The notes beneath the pieces were generated by a model that did no database searches, was not told the DNA's origin, and worked only from the letters and a program-made list of their open reading frames with translations. Below, in pieces: positions 25,905 to 37,407 of a stretch of 64,000 nt of DNA. The position numbers and the translations under genes were made by a program. How positions within the stretch are numbered: position 1 is the stretch's first letter; every line of letters starts with the position of its first letter. This DNA comes from Chrysemys picta bellii. Its lineage: Eukaryota; Chordata; Testudines; Emydidae. The stretch is from positions 18,128,572 to 18,192,571 of the forward strand of contig NC_088800.1 in assembly GCF_011386835.1 (NCBI RefSeq), given 5' to 3'.

Positions 25905-27832
25905 GATGCTTCAGGAAAGGTGCTGGATCACTGGAGCATAATGACCAATGAAGAAGAACTGGCTACTTTGCAGCAGTTTCTTCGCTTTGGAGAGACTAAA
26001 TCCATTGTAGAGCTAATGGCAATTCAAGAGAAAGAAGGGCAGTCAATTATAATACCTACAACAACGACTAATTTGGATATTAGGGCATTTATAGAAAGTT
26101 GCAATCAAAGAAGTCCTAATCTTTCTTCTTCCATGGACAAACTGAGCTCTGCCAACGTTCATCACTTTGAGAACATTGTAAATAATATGGCTTTCATGCT
26201 GCCTTTTCAGTTTTTCAGTCCAGTGCCTCCACCTTTGATAGGTTCACCACCAGAAAGACATTTGCTTGAGCAAGGTCAAGACCGCAGCAATGAAACTAAA
26301 CAAGATGTTCAGATACCATTTTCCGAAAGCAACTTCTTAATTTCCAGTTCTACTTCATTTCAAGTTGAAAATGAGAGGAGCATAAACAGCCCAGATGCCA
26401 CTAGTAAAACAGAAGACGATGCCCCTTTAAGTGATTCTAGCTCACATAATACAATAACAAAGCTTGAAAGGACAGAGTTATCTCCAGAAAATAAAATGAA
26501 ATCTGTTGAAAAAAATGGCATTGGACCAAGAAAAGGACGAGTTTTCTGCACTGCCTGTGAAAAGACATTTTATGACAAAGGAACTCTGAAGATCCACTAT
26601 AATGCTGTTCATCTGAAAATCAAACACAAATGCACAATTGAAGGCTGCAATATGGTGTTTAGTTCTTTGCGAAGTCGAAATCGTCATAGCGCAAACCCCA
26701 ACCCAAGACTCCATATGCCAATGAACAGAAACAACAGAGATAAAGACTTGAGGAACGGTTTGACTATCGCTGGACCTGAAGAAACCAAAAGGACGGACTT
26801 TACCATTTTAACCCCAGATAGTAGACCTATTACTAGCTATGTCAGTTCTTGCACAGATTCAAAGGTGCAATCCAGTTTTCCCAGTATTGGACAGAACGGT
26901 GTTCTCTTTCCAAACTTAAAGACAGTTCAGCCAGTTCTTCCTTTTTATCGCAGTCCAGTCACACCAGCTGAGCTTGCTAATACCCCAGGCATACTCCCTT
27001 CTCTACCTCTCATTTCTTCATCAATACCCGAGCAGCTGGTTGCTAAAGGATTGCCATTTGATGCACTACCCAAGAAAAAATCCCGTAAATCGAGCATGCC
27101 CATCAAAATAGAGAAAGAAGCTGTTGAGACAGCTAATGAAAACAGCAACCTTGCCAGCTCGGAAGATGATACACCTCTGCAGGTGGTAAGCGATGGAGAG
27201 CTGGAGACCTGTGAGCATAGGATTGAAAAGCAGATGAGTGACAGGGTAGAAAAGCACCCCATTTCAGGTAATTCATGGAAATCTCTCTCTGGGGTAGAGG
27301 GCCCAAAATATTTTGATTCTGTCATTGAGCCAAATAACAAATACATCAAGGAAACCTCTGAGAATGAATTGGATCACTCTAAGAGAGAGGTTACGCCAGA
27401 AGAAAACCAAGCATTAAAAATAGCTTCTCATGAAATCGTGTCTGAAGATCCAGAACAACACCACAGTGATGTTATAAAACCAGTGACTACATCCTCTCTT
27501 TATATTAAAGAGCAGTCAAAGCACCGGATTCCTAGTAATGATTGCACTGAATTGCACCACCACTTGCTAACTGGGGGCCTTTTCAGTGCTTTGTCCAACA
27601 GGGGTGCTGCCATTCCTTGTTTAGAAGACTCTAAAGATATGGATCATATCAGTCAACATGCACTAGGGATTCAGAAGGCAGAAAGCCGCTTTCATTGTGA
27701 CATCTGTAAGAAGACCTTTAAAAATCCTTACAGTGTAAAAATGCATTATAAAAATGTACATCTGAAAGAAATGCATATTTGCACAGTTGAGGGTTGTAAT
27801 GCTGCTTTTCCTTCTCGTAGAAGTCGAGACAG
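25905..27832 (+). CDS. BNC1: basonuclin 1, large zinc-finger exon
   Basis: Encodes residues 114-755 plus two bases of R756. It begins [10 protein letters not shown]. The first zinc-finger pair is complete: C328/C331/H344/H349 followed by C356/C361/H374/H383. A basic nuclear localisation motif PKKKSRKSS starts at residue 502, in a serine- and proline-rich linker ([17 protein letters not shown] lies just before it). The second pair starts at C711/C714/H727/H732 and C739/C744, but its last histidines are in the next exon, so the intron cuts through the finger. Donor AG|GTAAGA, phase 2. BNC1 is a nuclear zinc-finger regulator of basal keratinocytes and germ cells reported to act on rRNA and polII genes. 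No frameshifts or stops are present, so the gene looks functional. Confidence 0.96.
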
Positions 27833-28973
27833 GTAAGAAAATTATAAACAAAATTATATTTATTTTACATTCACAATGGGGGCCTAATTTGAAATTTAAA
27901 TAAGTGTTTGAGGAATATGGAGCTGCAAAGATTTTCTGTGTATCCACCTATAACGGGTATAATAACTTATCAGAATGTTCATAAAATGAAAATCCATTGA
28001 AAGAAACATTTTCTTTCCATTAGACTACAAGGTTTTAAATAAAGCCTTGAAAATTTCATAACTGATAAAGATTGGAATAGTTGAAAGAATACTTTAGAAT
28101 ATCAATGAAAAGGCACAAGGTGTGAATGCAACATTTTTCCAGCATGTGCACATGTGGTTTTGTGGGTTTAATATGTACTTGTGTGTATCTTAGTTTTTGC
28201 ATTTAAAAAAAACATTATGGGGCCAGCTCATAATAGCTTCACTCAGTTTTCACTCTTTCCTTGCTTTACGCAAGGAAAGTCCCACTGAAGGATTTTAAAC
28301 CAAGTGGAGAGGGAAAAATAGATAAGGACAACAGGATTTTTCCCTTGAGTTACTACAAAGTTAATATTGCACATTACAAGGTCAGCATATACAAACATGC
28401 AACATTAACTACCCCTTGTGTGTATATGTCATGATACGGTCTTTAATAACAAGATCATATAATACTTCATAGATAATGAAATACCATGGGCCCAAGTTAT
28501 TGCTGGTACTTCTGTTTTATGCCACTGTAAATCCATTGATTTCAGTCTGATATGCATAAGTTAATAGAGAAACAAGAATTGAAAATGCTCCATACATGCA
28601 GCTTTACTGTTGAAAGCCTCCATTTTGTATATTTTACTGAGAAATGGTGGTAACGTTGTTAAAGATTATGAACTTGACTCATTGCATTGGTTCCACTGTT
28701 TAACAACACTGTAACTCAGGCTGCAGGCTCTGGTTGTAGAAAGTCTGCCTGGATGGAGCTCATAGTGACACAAGGTACCAGGACTCCATATTCTGCTGGG
28801 AGACCTGAAGCCAGTCGATGCAGTCCAGGAAGTGGGCAGAGACAGTCAGGGAGGGATGTGGCCATTACAGTCAGGAGATGCACTGAATTAATCTGCTGCT
28901 GGCAGGGCTTCTGTGATGTCCTGACAAGGAATGAAATCTACTCCCCAGTGGCAGAGTCCCAAGGGAGGGCAGT

Positions 28974-29199
28974 CAGGTGCGGTGCCAGGGTTTTTGGCGC
29001 CCTAGGCGGGGGTCCTTCCGCGCTCCCGGTCTTCGGGGCACTTCGGTGGCGGGTCCCGGAGCGAGTGAAGGACCCGCTGCAGAATTGCCGCCGAAGACCC
29101 GGAGCGCAGAAGGACTCCCCGCCGCCGAATTGCAGCCCCCCCCAAATCCTGGTGCCCTAGTCAACCGCCTAGATCACCTAAATGGAAGCGCCGGCCCTG
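28974..29199. mobile_element. hAT-type MITE in BNC1 intron
   Basis: A 226-bp GC-rich element with ends caggtgcggtgcc and gcgccggccctg, flanked by a perfect 8-bp duplication agggcagt (28966-28973 and 29200-29207). Its CAGGGCCGGCGC-type terminus resembles the ends of the elements at 30149 and 37033, suggesting related transposases. Confidence 0.85.
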
Positions 29200-30148
29200 A
29201 GGGCAGTGACACGGCTGCTTCCTCTCTTTTCCCTGCAGTGAATTCCCTTCCAGTGTAGCTGTGACAACAGGTGGGTGAATGAAGCCCTGTGCTGCAGTTC
29301 GTACACATGTACTGCAAATGCCTTTCCACACCATTATATTGCTTTAACTTTAATTCTGCTACCCTCAAGCACCTAGTTTAAAAAGAGAAACCAAATGATC
29401 CCACAAGAAAGTTCCTGAACTCCACACAGGACAAGAATTAACTACACCTCCCCTGCAATGCTGTTCTAGCCTCGACCAGGAATGCTATAGTTACAGGGCA
29501 GAAAGTTTTCAGCGATAGCCCCCTGTTTTCATGGGCTGATAATGTTCTGAATAATCTATTTTTTTTGGTTGAAACTATGCCTGTTGAAAGAATTTTTTTT
29601 CTTGTTAATGTCTGGATGATGCCCTTGCAGCCATTTTTGGAGTTAGATAAGGGTACAAGTAAAAAGAAAAACCCTCTTTTATATATCCAAAATGGCTGAG
29701 GTCTGGAAGTTAGCTGGAAGTCAGAGATGAGCAATGACTGCCCGTGCGTGAAGAAAATTGGTTTAGATGGAGCAAAGTGATGCCTGTTTGAAAATTGCAC
29801 TGTGGATCTAGCAAAACATTCTGTTGAGTGCAGAAGTGACCTCTTCAGGGAGTCACACTGGACAGATGGGTGCAGCTGCAGCAGGGCACATGTTTCATGG
29901 TATCAGGCAGCAGTCTTCAGTGACTTGAGCCCTCTATTTTCTGGCTATGGAGCAGGTCCAGGGGCTAGTCTCTTTCACTTCTTTGTCCTGGGGGGAGATA
30001 GGTTCAAAGTCCACTGTCTGGCTCATCTAACCCCACCCCATCCACTCCTTGATACCTGAGTCCTGCTAGAAGAGGTTATCTAATCTGTTCTGTAACCCCT
30101 CTAGGCCAGCATTAGGTCTAGTATGTGAGTGAAGCATGAAGTAGCCAC

Positions 30149-30395
30149 CAGGGCTGACGAGAGGTGGGGGAAGCCGGTACAAATTACCGGGGCCTGGCGG
30201 TCCGGAAGGGGGCCCAGGGCCCAGTTCCCCCTTCTCCCCCCCCCCCCCGTCGCCTTACCAGGGCCCGGCAGTCCAGAAGGAGGTCCGGGGCCCGGCTTCC
30301 CCCCCTCTCGTCGGCCCTGTTTAGCTGGTTCGCCCTTGCTGGGGGCCCCGAAAAAAAATTTTCACCAGGGTCCAAACCTGCTCTTGGCGGCCCTG
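30149..30395. mobile_element. hAT-type MITE, CAGGGCCG family
   Basis: A 247-bp element with ends cagggctgacgag and cttggcggccctg and a perfect 8-bp duplication gtagccac (30141-30148 and 30396-30403). It has an internal repeat of the ggcggtccggaagggggccc block, giving it extra length over the related copy at 36146-36331. Confidence 0.9.
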
Positions 30396-30426
30396 GTAGC
30401 CACACCACAGGAGATTATCTGGGCTG

Positions 30427-30486
30427 CTGACTTCCATGGAGTTATTCTTGATTCACACAGGTGTACAAGTGAGATCCGAGTCAAGC
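30427..30486. repeat. fold-back repeat half-copy
   Basis: Reads tgacttccatggagttattc, then ttcacacaggtgtacaagtg and agatccgagtc, the right half of the ttacaccagtgtaaat hairpin. The left half is absent. Confidence 0.5.
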
Positions 30487-30670
30487 CAAATACCTGTACA
30501 GATGTTTGAATTTTCTCCTTTAAACTTATAGTGGCACTTGATTAAACATACACAGTTCACACAGACTACCAAATATTGGTTACTATTTCTTAGTTAATAG
30601 TTTTCAAGCAACTGATGTTAGGTATTGATGAAAAAATCATTTTTTGCTAAGCTTCTCTTTGTTCTTCTAG

Positions 30671-31355
30671 ACATAGTTCAAATTTAAATCTTCATCATAA
30701 GCTTCTGACCAAAGATACACTGGAATTCAAGGACAACTATTTCAATGCAACATACCTCTTGAAAGACATGGCTAAGGAGGTTTGTCAAGATGTGTCTTTA
30801 AAACAACATGTTGGACAGACTTCTGTAATCTTCAAAGGAATGAACAGAACAGGCAGCTTGGTTTTTCCACTGAGCAAAATCAGAGAACCCTGTTCTGAGA
30901 ATTATGGATATGATCCAATGAATGATGGTGCTGTTCTGGATTTAAGCACTACTTCCAGCATTAAGTCTGAGAGCAGTGCACATTCCTCTTGGGATTCTGA
31001 TGGAGGAAGCGAAGAATGCATCATGCCTTTGGATGATAGTGATGAAAGTTGTGAAGGGCCAAGCCTAATACCGAATGAAGAGCTCTACCCGGACTGTACT
31101 GTAATTGAGAAGGCTAATCAAAGCTTTACAAATTTACCTTCCAGTTTGCCAATAACTTGTCATATATGCCAAAAAAATTACAGTAATAAAGGAACCTTCA
31201 GGGCCCATTACAAAACTGTGCATCTCCGCCAGCTCCACAAATGTAAAGTCCCAGGTTGCAACACAATGTTTTCATCTGTCCGCAGTCGAAACAGGCATAG
31301 TCAGAATCCCAACTTGCACAGAAGTCTGACCAGATCACCAAATAGCCTCCAGTAA
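30671..31355 (+). CDS. BNC1: basonuclin 1, terminal coding exon
   Basis: Completes R756 and encodes H757-Q983 with a TAA stop at 31353-31355. The first residues H-S-S-N-L-N-L-H supply the closing histidines of the second finger pair. A serine-rich acidic segment [20 protein letters not shown] follows. The third finger pair is C919/C922/H935/H940 and C947/C952/H965/H972, separated by HLRQLHKC as in the other pairs. The C-terminus is short ([11 protein letters not shown]). From the visible exons the protein is 983 residues, against about 994 for the human protein including its first exon, so little is missing. Acceptor ttcttctag before 30671. Confidence 0.96.
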
Positions 31356-31959
31356 CAACGTACTAATCTCAATTGACTTTTTGCTAAGCGTAAATCATTT
31401 CAGATAAGAAAGAGTTGGAAAGATTTTTAAACAAAACAAAAAAAACAACCTCATTTGATGCTGGGCCCATTTAACATATGGGGTCAAATTCTGCTCTCAG
31501 TTATGCGGATGCTTTCCTACAGCTTCACTGAGCAAAATGTGGTGCCATCATTTTTAAACCATTATTTTGTTTGACGTTAAATAACAGAAACTTCTTTAAG
31601 GAAAAGAAAGCAGTATTGGCATTGGGGTGAATGTGGCACCATTAACTGAAGTCTTTTTGACAGTTTGCAAAGTATTATTCACTTACAGTACGAAGTTCAA
31701 AGGAGAAACCTCCATCCCATTGGATCCTGTTATGTTTACATGTTAAATGGGAGTAGTATTCTAGGATGTCAATAAAGATGGGGGCGTCCTTTGGTTGGGT
31801 TGGGGGTTTGTGGACTGTCATTTTATTCCTGAGGCCATTGTCAGAGGCTCACTTGCAGTATTAAATAAATTATGGTGTTTTCAGTTTAGTTTTCACTGAA
31901 TTTCAAAAGCCAAAATACAAATTTAGGAAAATGTAGGATGATGCAAATTCTCCACAAAT

Positions 31960-32026
31960 TCTGCAGTCCTTACTCCTTAATTTCAATGGGAATTTTACTT
32001 GGATAAAGACTGCAGGATTCTGGCCC
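31960..32026. repeat. fold-back repeat in BNC1 3' UTR
   Basis: Arms ctgcagtccttactcctta and ggataaagactgcaggatt are inverted around aatttcaatgggaatttta. Same family as 9401-9466 and 55643-55742. Confidence 0.65.
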
Positions 32027-32302
32027 TTTGAGAATAGACCAAAACTAGATTTAAAACAGGAAATATTCCTTTCCATGCAAGAGGGTCTCTTGGTTAAATC
32101 TGAGAGATCATGACATGTATCAGCAGAAGAAAGCTAAGCATGTTGGTTCCAGAACTACAGCAAATATCCCAGAGGTAGAAAAAAGTAAATACTATATTTT
32201 TAAATGCATTTTTTTACCTCTACTTTCACGAAAAGTGGAATACTGGGGGGGAAATCCCCCAAATTATTCATAATTTTAAAGGTATAGTTTCAAACCTGTG
32301 GG

Positions 32303-32475
32303 TAGGGTGACCAGACGTCCCAATATTTAGGGGTTTGTCCCACGTCCCGACCGATCTTTGGTCCCGATATTTTGCGGTATTCTTTTTTTCTTTTGTCTTG
32401 CTCTGCTGGCGAACTCCCTCTTCCCCCTCCCCCCCATGTGTCCCGATATTTTCTTCCTCTCATCTGGTCACCCTA
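32303..32475. mobile_element. hAT-type MITE in BNC1 3' UTR
   Basis: A 173-bp element with tagggtgaccagacgtccc and tctggtcacccta ends and a perfect 8-bp duplication cctgtggg (32295-32302 and 32476-32483). The interior is pyrimidine-rich and longer than the two 123-124 bp copies. If the distal polyadenylation site is used it is transcribed as part of the BNC1 message. Confidence 0.92.
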
Positions 32476-33723
32476 CCTGTGGGAGCTATGGAAAAAAAAA
32501 CGTGCAGTAGGTGTCCTTCATGATTTGTTGATTTTCCTCATCCACGGGAAGAACACACTGATCTGTGTAACAATAAGAAAAAGAGTGCATTTATTCTGAT
32601 TCACATACTTTTTTTGATATTAGAACCTTGCTTGAGATCTATTAAAATGTTTAATATCCTTGTACTTGTCACTGTAATTAACAGTATTCTGCATTATGTT
32701 CTATGCACTTAAAGACTGGTTTGCATTGTATTTAAAAAAAACCACTTTGATAATATTTAATTTGTAGTTATGTCATACCAATGCTGTGTGTGTACATGTG
32801 GTGCAACAGTGTACTTGACTGAATCATTTTTCAATAGCAGAAAGAAATGCTAAAGCAGGCTTTATAAAACCACTTTTAAAAAAAATTTAGTAAACTTTTC
32901 CATTTTGAATCAAGTTTTCATGAGTTGTAGTGGGCAAGCATGATAATGACAGCACAATTTGTACATATTATACCAAAGTGCTTAGAGTATTTGTGGTTTC
33001 TAGAACTAGTCTGGGTTTCCAGTGTAACTGGATCTTAGTCTTTATCCATTTTTGTGACCGAACGAGATTAGACTGAATTTCTGATTTAGGTTTTAGGAAG
33101 ACTAGTACAAAGCTATTGCCATATGTCTTGATGTTTAACTTATTCTAAAATATACTACAGTATTGTAACCATTTTATATTGTATAAAGGAAGCTAAAGTG
33201 GACTAAATATTTCATTAATTCTTTTGAAAATCTGGTTGTGTGTGTGCAGAAGAAAAAAACATGACATTTGCAGTGTTGTAAATTTTTGTGCTTACTAGAA
33301 ATGGGTTTCATATGTTGTGTACAGTAATTTTATTTTATATTTACAGTAGGTCTCTGTGATATTAAAACACTCACTAAAACAATTCGGGCTTGAAGCGGTT
33401 AGGATAAAAATGTTGTTAGGCTGGGACCAGATTGTGCCCTCACTTTTTAAGCAGGAATTAATATTGATGGGGATTTTAGCTTAAAAACCAATGGTATAAT
33501 CTTGGATGCTACAAAAGACCCTGGTCTTCTGGTGGCACAAACAAATGACTTGTTACCAACTATTCGGTGTGCTTTTTACATATATTTGTGCTGGCTTAAT
33601 CGTTAAGGGTCTGTTTGAAACGAAGTGTGATGTAAACAAATACTGTAATGCCCGGTTATTTAGTTTTTCACTGTTTCCAAAATGGTAATACAATTTGTAT
33701 GCCCTAAGAATTTTGTATGTGTT

Positions 33724-33729
33724 AATAAA
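33724..33729 (+). promoter_or_regulatory. BNC1: candidate BNC1 polyadenylation signal
   Basis: Canonical AATAAA about 2.4 kb after the stop, at the end of a long AT-rich tract. Earlier AATAAA motifs could give shorter transcripts. Confidence 0.5.
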
Positions 33730-33760
33730 AACATATGATAATGTCTTTGATTCAAAGCAA

Positions 33761-34539
33761 AGAGATTTCTATAACTGGAAAATTATCATTCTGCCACTTT
33801 ATTTTTAAATAATCCTTTAAGCACATTCTCTTACAAAAAGAACCTTGGTTTGACAGTTGTAGTAACTGCTGCCACAAAAAGGAAGCATAATTACTTTAAC
33901 GAGCTATTATAAATAATGAGGTAACTGTTACCAGATCATGTATTGATTCTTCACCCTGTAATGAGCAATTTATTTAAATATTGTTGCATACAGTACACAG
34001 AGGTAAATCACGCAGTATTGAATATTGTTTGAGTTAAATATTTTGGCCTTACCTTAAATATTTATACTTGGGAAAGTTTTTATCTTTCTTGAGACTCTTT
34101 GTTATTTACTCTCACAGTTTTGACAAGATGCAAGATCCCCTAAGATTCTTAAACTCACTTAGTCTCCACACTGCCAGCCTTGGGGGCATGGATCAGTGTT
34201 CATGTTGCACTCCCCATCAGTACGCTGTGGGGGAAGCTAATGATCCAACCTATAGACCAAATTCGGTGATGAATCCTGGTCATGTGCCACCTGAGGCACA
34301 TTGCACCTGTGCTAAGAAGACTGCTGTCCTTTAGTTTTAGAAATATATGGTGCTTAGAACTGCCTGCATCCCCTATCCAGCATGGAAGTCAAGGAAATAA
34401 CATCATGGCGATAGCCCTGGTACTTTTAGGGCATGCTACACAGACGCATAAAAGTTATATATTGATATTGCTCTTTTGGGGCCTGACCCAAGAGTAACAC
34501 TGCAGTCAGTGAAAATCTTTCCATTGAACTAGGGCTCAA
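33761..34539. other. downstream flank, no feature
   Basis: AT-rich intergenic sequence with no gene recognised. Confidence 0.45.
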
Positions 34540-34648
34540 TCAACCTTGCAAACATGCTTAAATTTATGCACAAGTAGTCCCCTTGATTTTAATGAGACTG
34601 CTCATGGGAAAAGATAAGCATGTTGTAAACATTTGCAGGATCAAGGCC
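34540..34648. repeat. fold-back repeat, 'cttaagcacatgagtagtccc' type
   Basis: Arms ccttgcaaacatgcttaaat and aagcatgttgtaaacatttg with gcagg are inverted around ccccttgattttaatgagac. Resembles the copy at about 20871-20933. Confidence 0.6.
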
Positions 34649-34983
34649 TTACATGAGAGTTGAAATGGTCCTGTACACGCTAGCCCTCATAAAACAAATA
34701 TTGCTTCCGCTGTATCTGTTTCCACTGTGTGCTGCCTTTCATTTTGTTATTTAAACTGGATCATTTCACTACTCTGGGATTCCCAAGAAGGTAGCATTCA
34801 GGAAAACTACAGTATAGCCAAGCTCTAAGTTTGAACAGCTGATCTGCTCAGAGGATAGGGGTTCTTTTTGTGGGAGGAGGAGGAAAGTTAAATAGTTTCT
34901 GATGTCCAGTAGGTGTAGTTGTGACAAAGTGTGCACTCTAATGAACACAGGAGTATACTGCAAATGCCCTTCCTGGAGTAAGT

Positions 34984-35049
34984 GGGCCAGATCCCCTGCT
35001 GGTATAGATTGGTGTAGTTCAATGGAAGTTACCCCAAGGATTTGGCCCA
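34984..35049. repeat. fold-back repeat, degenerate
   Basis: Begins gggccagatcccctgctggt and ends aaggatttggccc around a gttcaatggaagtta centre. Member of the ttacaccagtgtaaat family. Confidence 0.55.
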
Positions 35050-35237
35050 TCAGTACTACTTTATGTACCATGACAAGAAGTGCAGCAAACCTCAGGCCAC
35101 TGTGCTGGATATATCTTTCCTGAGCGCAGTTACAGTGATGTAAAACTGGTGCTGTGGTGTGAAGTGGAGAAGCAGGCCCTGAAACTATCTGTCAGCAGGG
35201 GCATAACCAGAATTTTCCTAATGAGAGGGCCCAGATT

Positions 35238-35376
35238 CAGGGGCGCTGGAACAATGTGTAGGGGGGAGGGGTGCTGAGAGCCACTGAACCAAACTGTAAG
35301 CCCTGTATATGATGGAAACCACTTCAAGCCAGGGGATTTGGCCTCACCCTCAGCACCCCTAGTTCCAGCACCGATG
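35238..35376. mobile_element. hAT-type MITE, CAGGGGCGCTGGAAC ends
   Basis: A 139-bp element with ends caggggcgctggaaca and tagttccagcaccgatg and a perfect 8-bp duplication cccagatt (35230-35237 and 35377-35384). Confidence 0.88.
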
Positions 35377-35384
35377 CCCAGATT

Positions 35385-36060
35385 ACCTGCTGATAGCAGA
35401 GGTCGCTACAAAAGGTGTATGGGGCGATTAGTCCCAGTTGAAGAGGTGACCTGAGGGTAGTAGGGGAGCTGGAAGGATAATAAGTGCAGAGGAGGATCTA
35501 GGTCCTCTGCCTCCCGCCCATCATGCCCCTGCCTATTAGCCTCCTTGTATTGATGTAAGAGCCTAAAAACCAGTTAAAATTGCATCAGCAGGGTCATGTA
35601 AATGTACTAAGAGACCTTCAAAATCTGGGCTGGTTCACAGTTAACTCCTGCCCCACCAGTAGGAATGGCTTGTACTGCAAAATTAGTTTCAACGCCACCT
35701 ACCTCCATTTGAGGTGCACACGTTCAGGGTTGTAATTTGATGTACTAAAGAGTGAAGCACTGTTTGCAACAGTCAAATGTGAGTTTGGGTCTGAAAATCG
35801 GAGAGAGGCCAACAGTTTAAGAGGGGAAGGGAGGCTGGATCAAGGAGTCTGTGGAGAAAAGCAAGACAAAGGTTATATTTGGAGGAGTACTAGGAGGAAG
35901 AGTCCGTTTGGGGGGGGGGGAGAGTTCCCAGGTACGATTATGGAGATTCGGGGGTGGGGCAGTGATGTAAAGTGCGGTGACTCTCGATTCCTTTAGTCCC
36001 AGCTTTAGTCTTTGAAGATACTGTAAAGTCTTCCAAGTGTCTATTCTTGCACTCAGATCT
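35385..36060. other. no recognisable feature
   Basis: Intergenic sequence with a G run near 35911-35920 and no gene or named repeat. Confidence 0.45.
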
Positions 36061-36068
36061 CTCTAACC

Positions 36069-36595
36069 CAGTGGTTCCCAAACTTGTTCCGCCGCTTGTG
36101 CAGGGAAAGCCCCTGGTGGGCCAGGCCAGTTTGTTTACCTGCCACTAGGGCCGACGAGGTGGGGGGGGGGGGCCAGTACAAATTACCGGGGCCCGGAGGT
36201 CCGGAAGGGGGCCCAGGGCCTGGATTCCCTGGATTCCCCACCCCTCTCAGCCCTGTTTAGCCAGTCCGCCCTTGCTGGGGGGCCCGAAAAAAATTTTTCA
36301 TCGGGGCCTGAACCTGCTCTTGGCGGCCCTGCCTGCCACATCTGCAGGTTTGGCCGATCGCGGCTCCCACTGGCCGTGGTTCGCTGCTTCTGGCCAATTG
36401 GGGTGGCGGGAAGCGGCGGCCAGTACATCCCTCGGCCTGCGCCACTTCCAGCAGCTCCCATTGGCCTGGAGCAGCGAACCACGGCCAGTGGGAGCCGCGA
36501 TCGGCCAAACCTGCGGACGTGGCAGGTAAACAAACCACCCCGGCCCACCAGGGGCTTTCCCTGCACAAGCGGCAGAACAAGTTTGGGAACCACTG
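36069..36595. mobile_element. hAT MITE, CAGTGGTTCTCAAACT family, with nested insert
   Basis: Ends cagtggttcccaaacttg and caagtttgggaaccactg enclose a CpG-rich long palindrome like 23289-23608. Flanks ctctaacc and ctccaatc match at six of eight bases, a decayed target duplication. The element is interrupted by another MITE at 36146-36331; without it and one duplication the host element is about 333 bp, the size of the copy at 53316. Confidence 0.9.
36146..36331. mobile_element. nested hAT-type MITE, CAGGGCCG family
   Basis: A 186-bp element with ends tagggccgacgag and cttggcggccctg, inserted inside the 36069 element with a perfect 8-bp duplication cctgccac (36138-36145 and 36332-36339). Same family as 30149-30395 but lacking that copy's internal repeat. 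Confidence 0.92.
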
Positions 36596-36603
36596 CTCCA
36601 ATC

Positions 36604-37032
36604 TAATGGCATTCCAATGGCAGATTTTGGCTTTTAATTTTTCTTTTGTCATTTCCTTTGGCATACCTTAGACTAGTAGATTTGCTAACTTCCAGAAATG
36701 CCTTTAAAAACCCATCTTTGCTGAGCTCTAAGCAAATTAGCCCAGTGGAGCCCTTACAAGCTTCATGTTTGTTCTTTAAAGCCGATGGCTTGTTTAAAAA
36801 ATCCGTGTTCCTAACTGGCATTGCCTATTTGGTAGGGATCTTAGCTAACTAATTCTGCATCAATTTACAGCCCTGGAGAGGTGCACAGATAGGTGAGAAT
36901 TGGTTACATTGTGCCTCAGTAGACAGACTGCGATCTTCATGATACCGCTTTCTGAGGCAGCTACATAGGTGTGTAAGTGTCACTTGCATAGTACTTGATC
37001 CTGTCCCCAGGGCTGGCTCTAAGTGTTTTATT
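36604..37032. other. no recognisable feature
   Basis: Short intergenic gap. The open frames 36603-36852 on both strands have no recognisable motif. Confidence 0.45.
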
Positions 37033-37407
37033 CAGGGCCGGCTCTACTGTTTTTGGCGCCCCAAGCAGCGCGCTGAATTGCCACCCTGGACGGCGGGCGC
37101 AGTCTGTGTGCCGTTAGGGCGGCACGCACGTTTCCGCGGCGGCGGCAATTCGGCGGCAGCTTCTGTCTTCAGCCGGAAGACAGACGCTGCCGAATTGCCG
37201 CCGCAGGCAGCTGAACATAGAAGCTGCCGCAGAATTGCCGCCGCCGCGGAAACGCACTTGCCGCCCTAACGGCACACGGACTGCCCCCGCCATCCGCGCG
37301 GCAATTCGGTGCCCTGCTTGGGGCGGCAAAAACACACGGACTGTCGTCCCTTGCAGATTGCTGCCCCAAGCAGCTGCTTGGAATGCTGGTGCCTAGAGCC
37401 GGCCCTG
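37033..37407. mobile_element. hAT-type MITE, CAGGGCCGGCTCTA family
   Basis: A 375-bp CpG-rich element with ends cagggccggctctac and ctagagccggccctg. The interior has large inverted arms (gtgccgttagggcggca against tgccgccctaacggcac). Flanks gttttatt and gtttttat agree at six of eight positions, so the duplication is decayed. Frames over it on both strands are palindrome artefacts. Confidence 0.85.

Larger units (their letters stand above)
27833..30670 (+). other. BNC1: BNC1 last intron (phase 2)
   Basis: A 2,838-bp intron with a gtaaga donor and ttcttctag acceptor. It hosts two hAT-type MITEs (28974-29199 and 30149-30395) and fold-back fragments near 28230-28300, 28488-28546 and 30427-30486. 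GC-rich frames at 28687-29258 and 30129-30509 overlap the MITEs and are not exons. Confidence 0.9.
31356..33760 (+). other. BNC1: BNC1 3' untranslated region (inferred)
   Basis: AT-rich sequence after the stop codon with several AATAAA signals (31771-31776, 31864-31869 and 33724-33729). The distal one, followed by ttgattcaaag, is the best candidate for the main end. It holds a fold-back repeat at 31960-32026, a degenerate one near 31480-31540 and a MITE at 32303-32475. Which polyadenylation site is used cannot be told from sequence; the 3' limit is an estimate. Confidence 0.6.

Noticed and set aside
28687..29258. 157-residue frame in the last BNC1 intron as a possible extra exon
   Set aside because: Half of it is a MITE, and the flanking coding exons already join in frame and match the known protein.
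37078..37369. Alanine- and arginine-rich frames on both strands
   Set aside because: Product of a CpG-rich inverted-repeat MITE.
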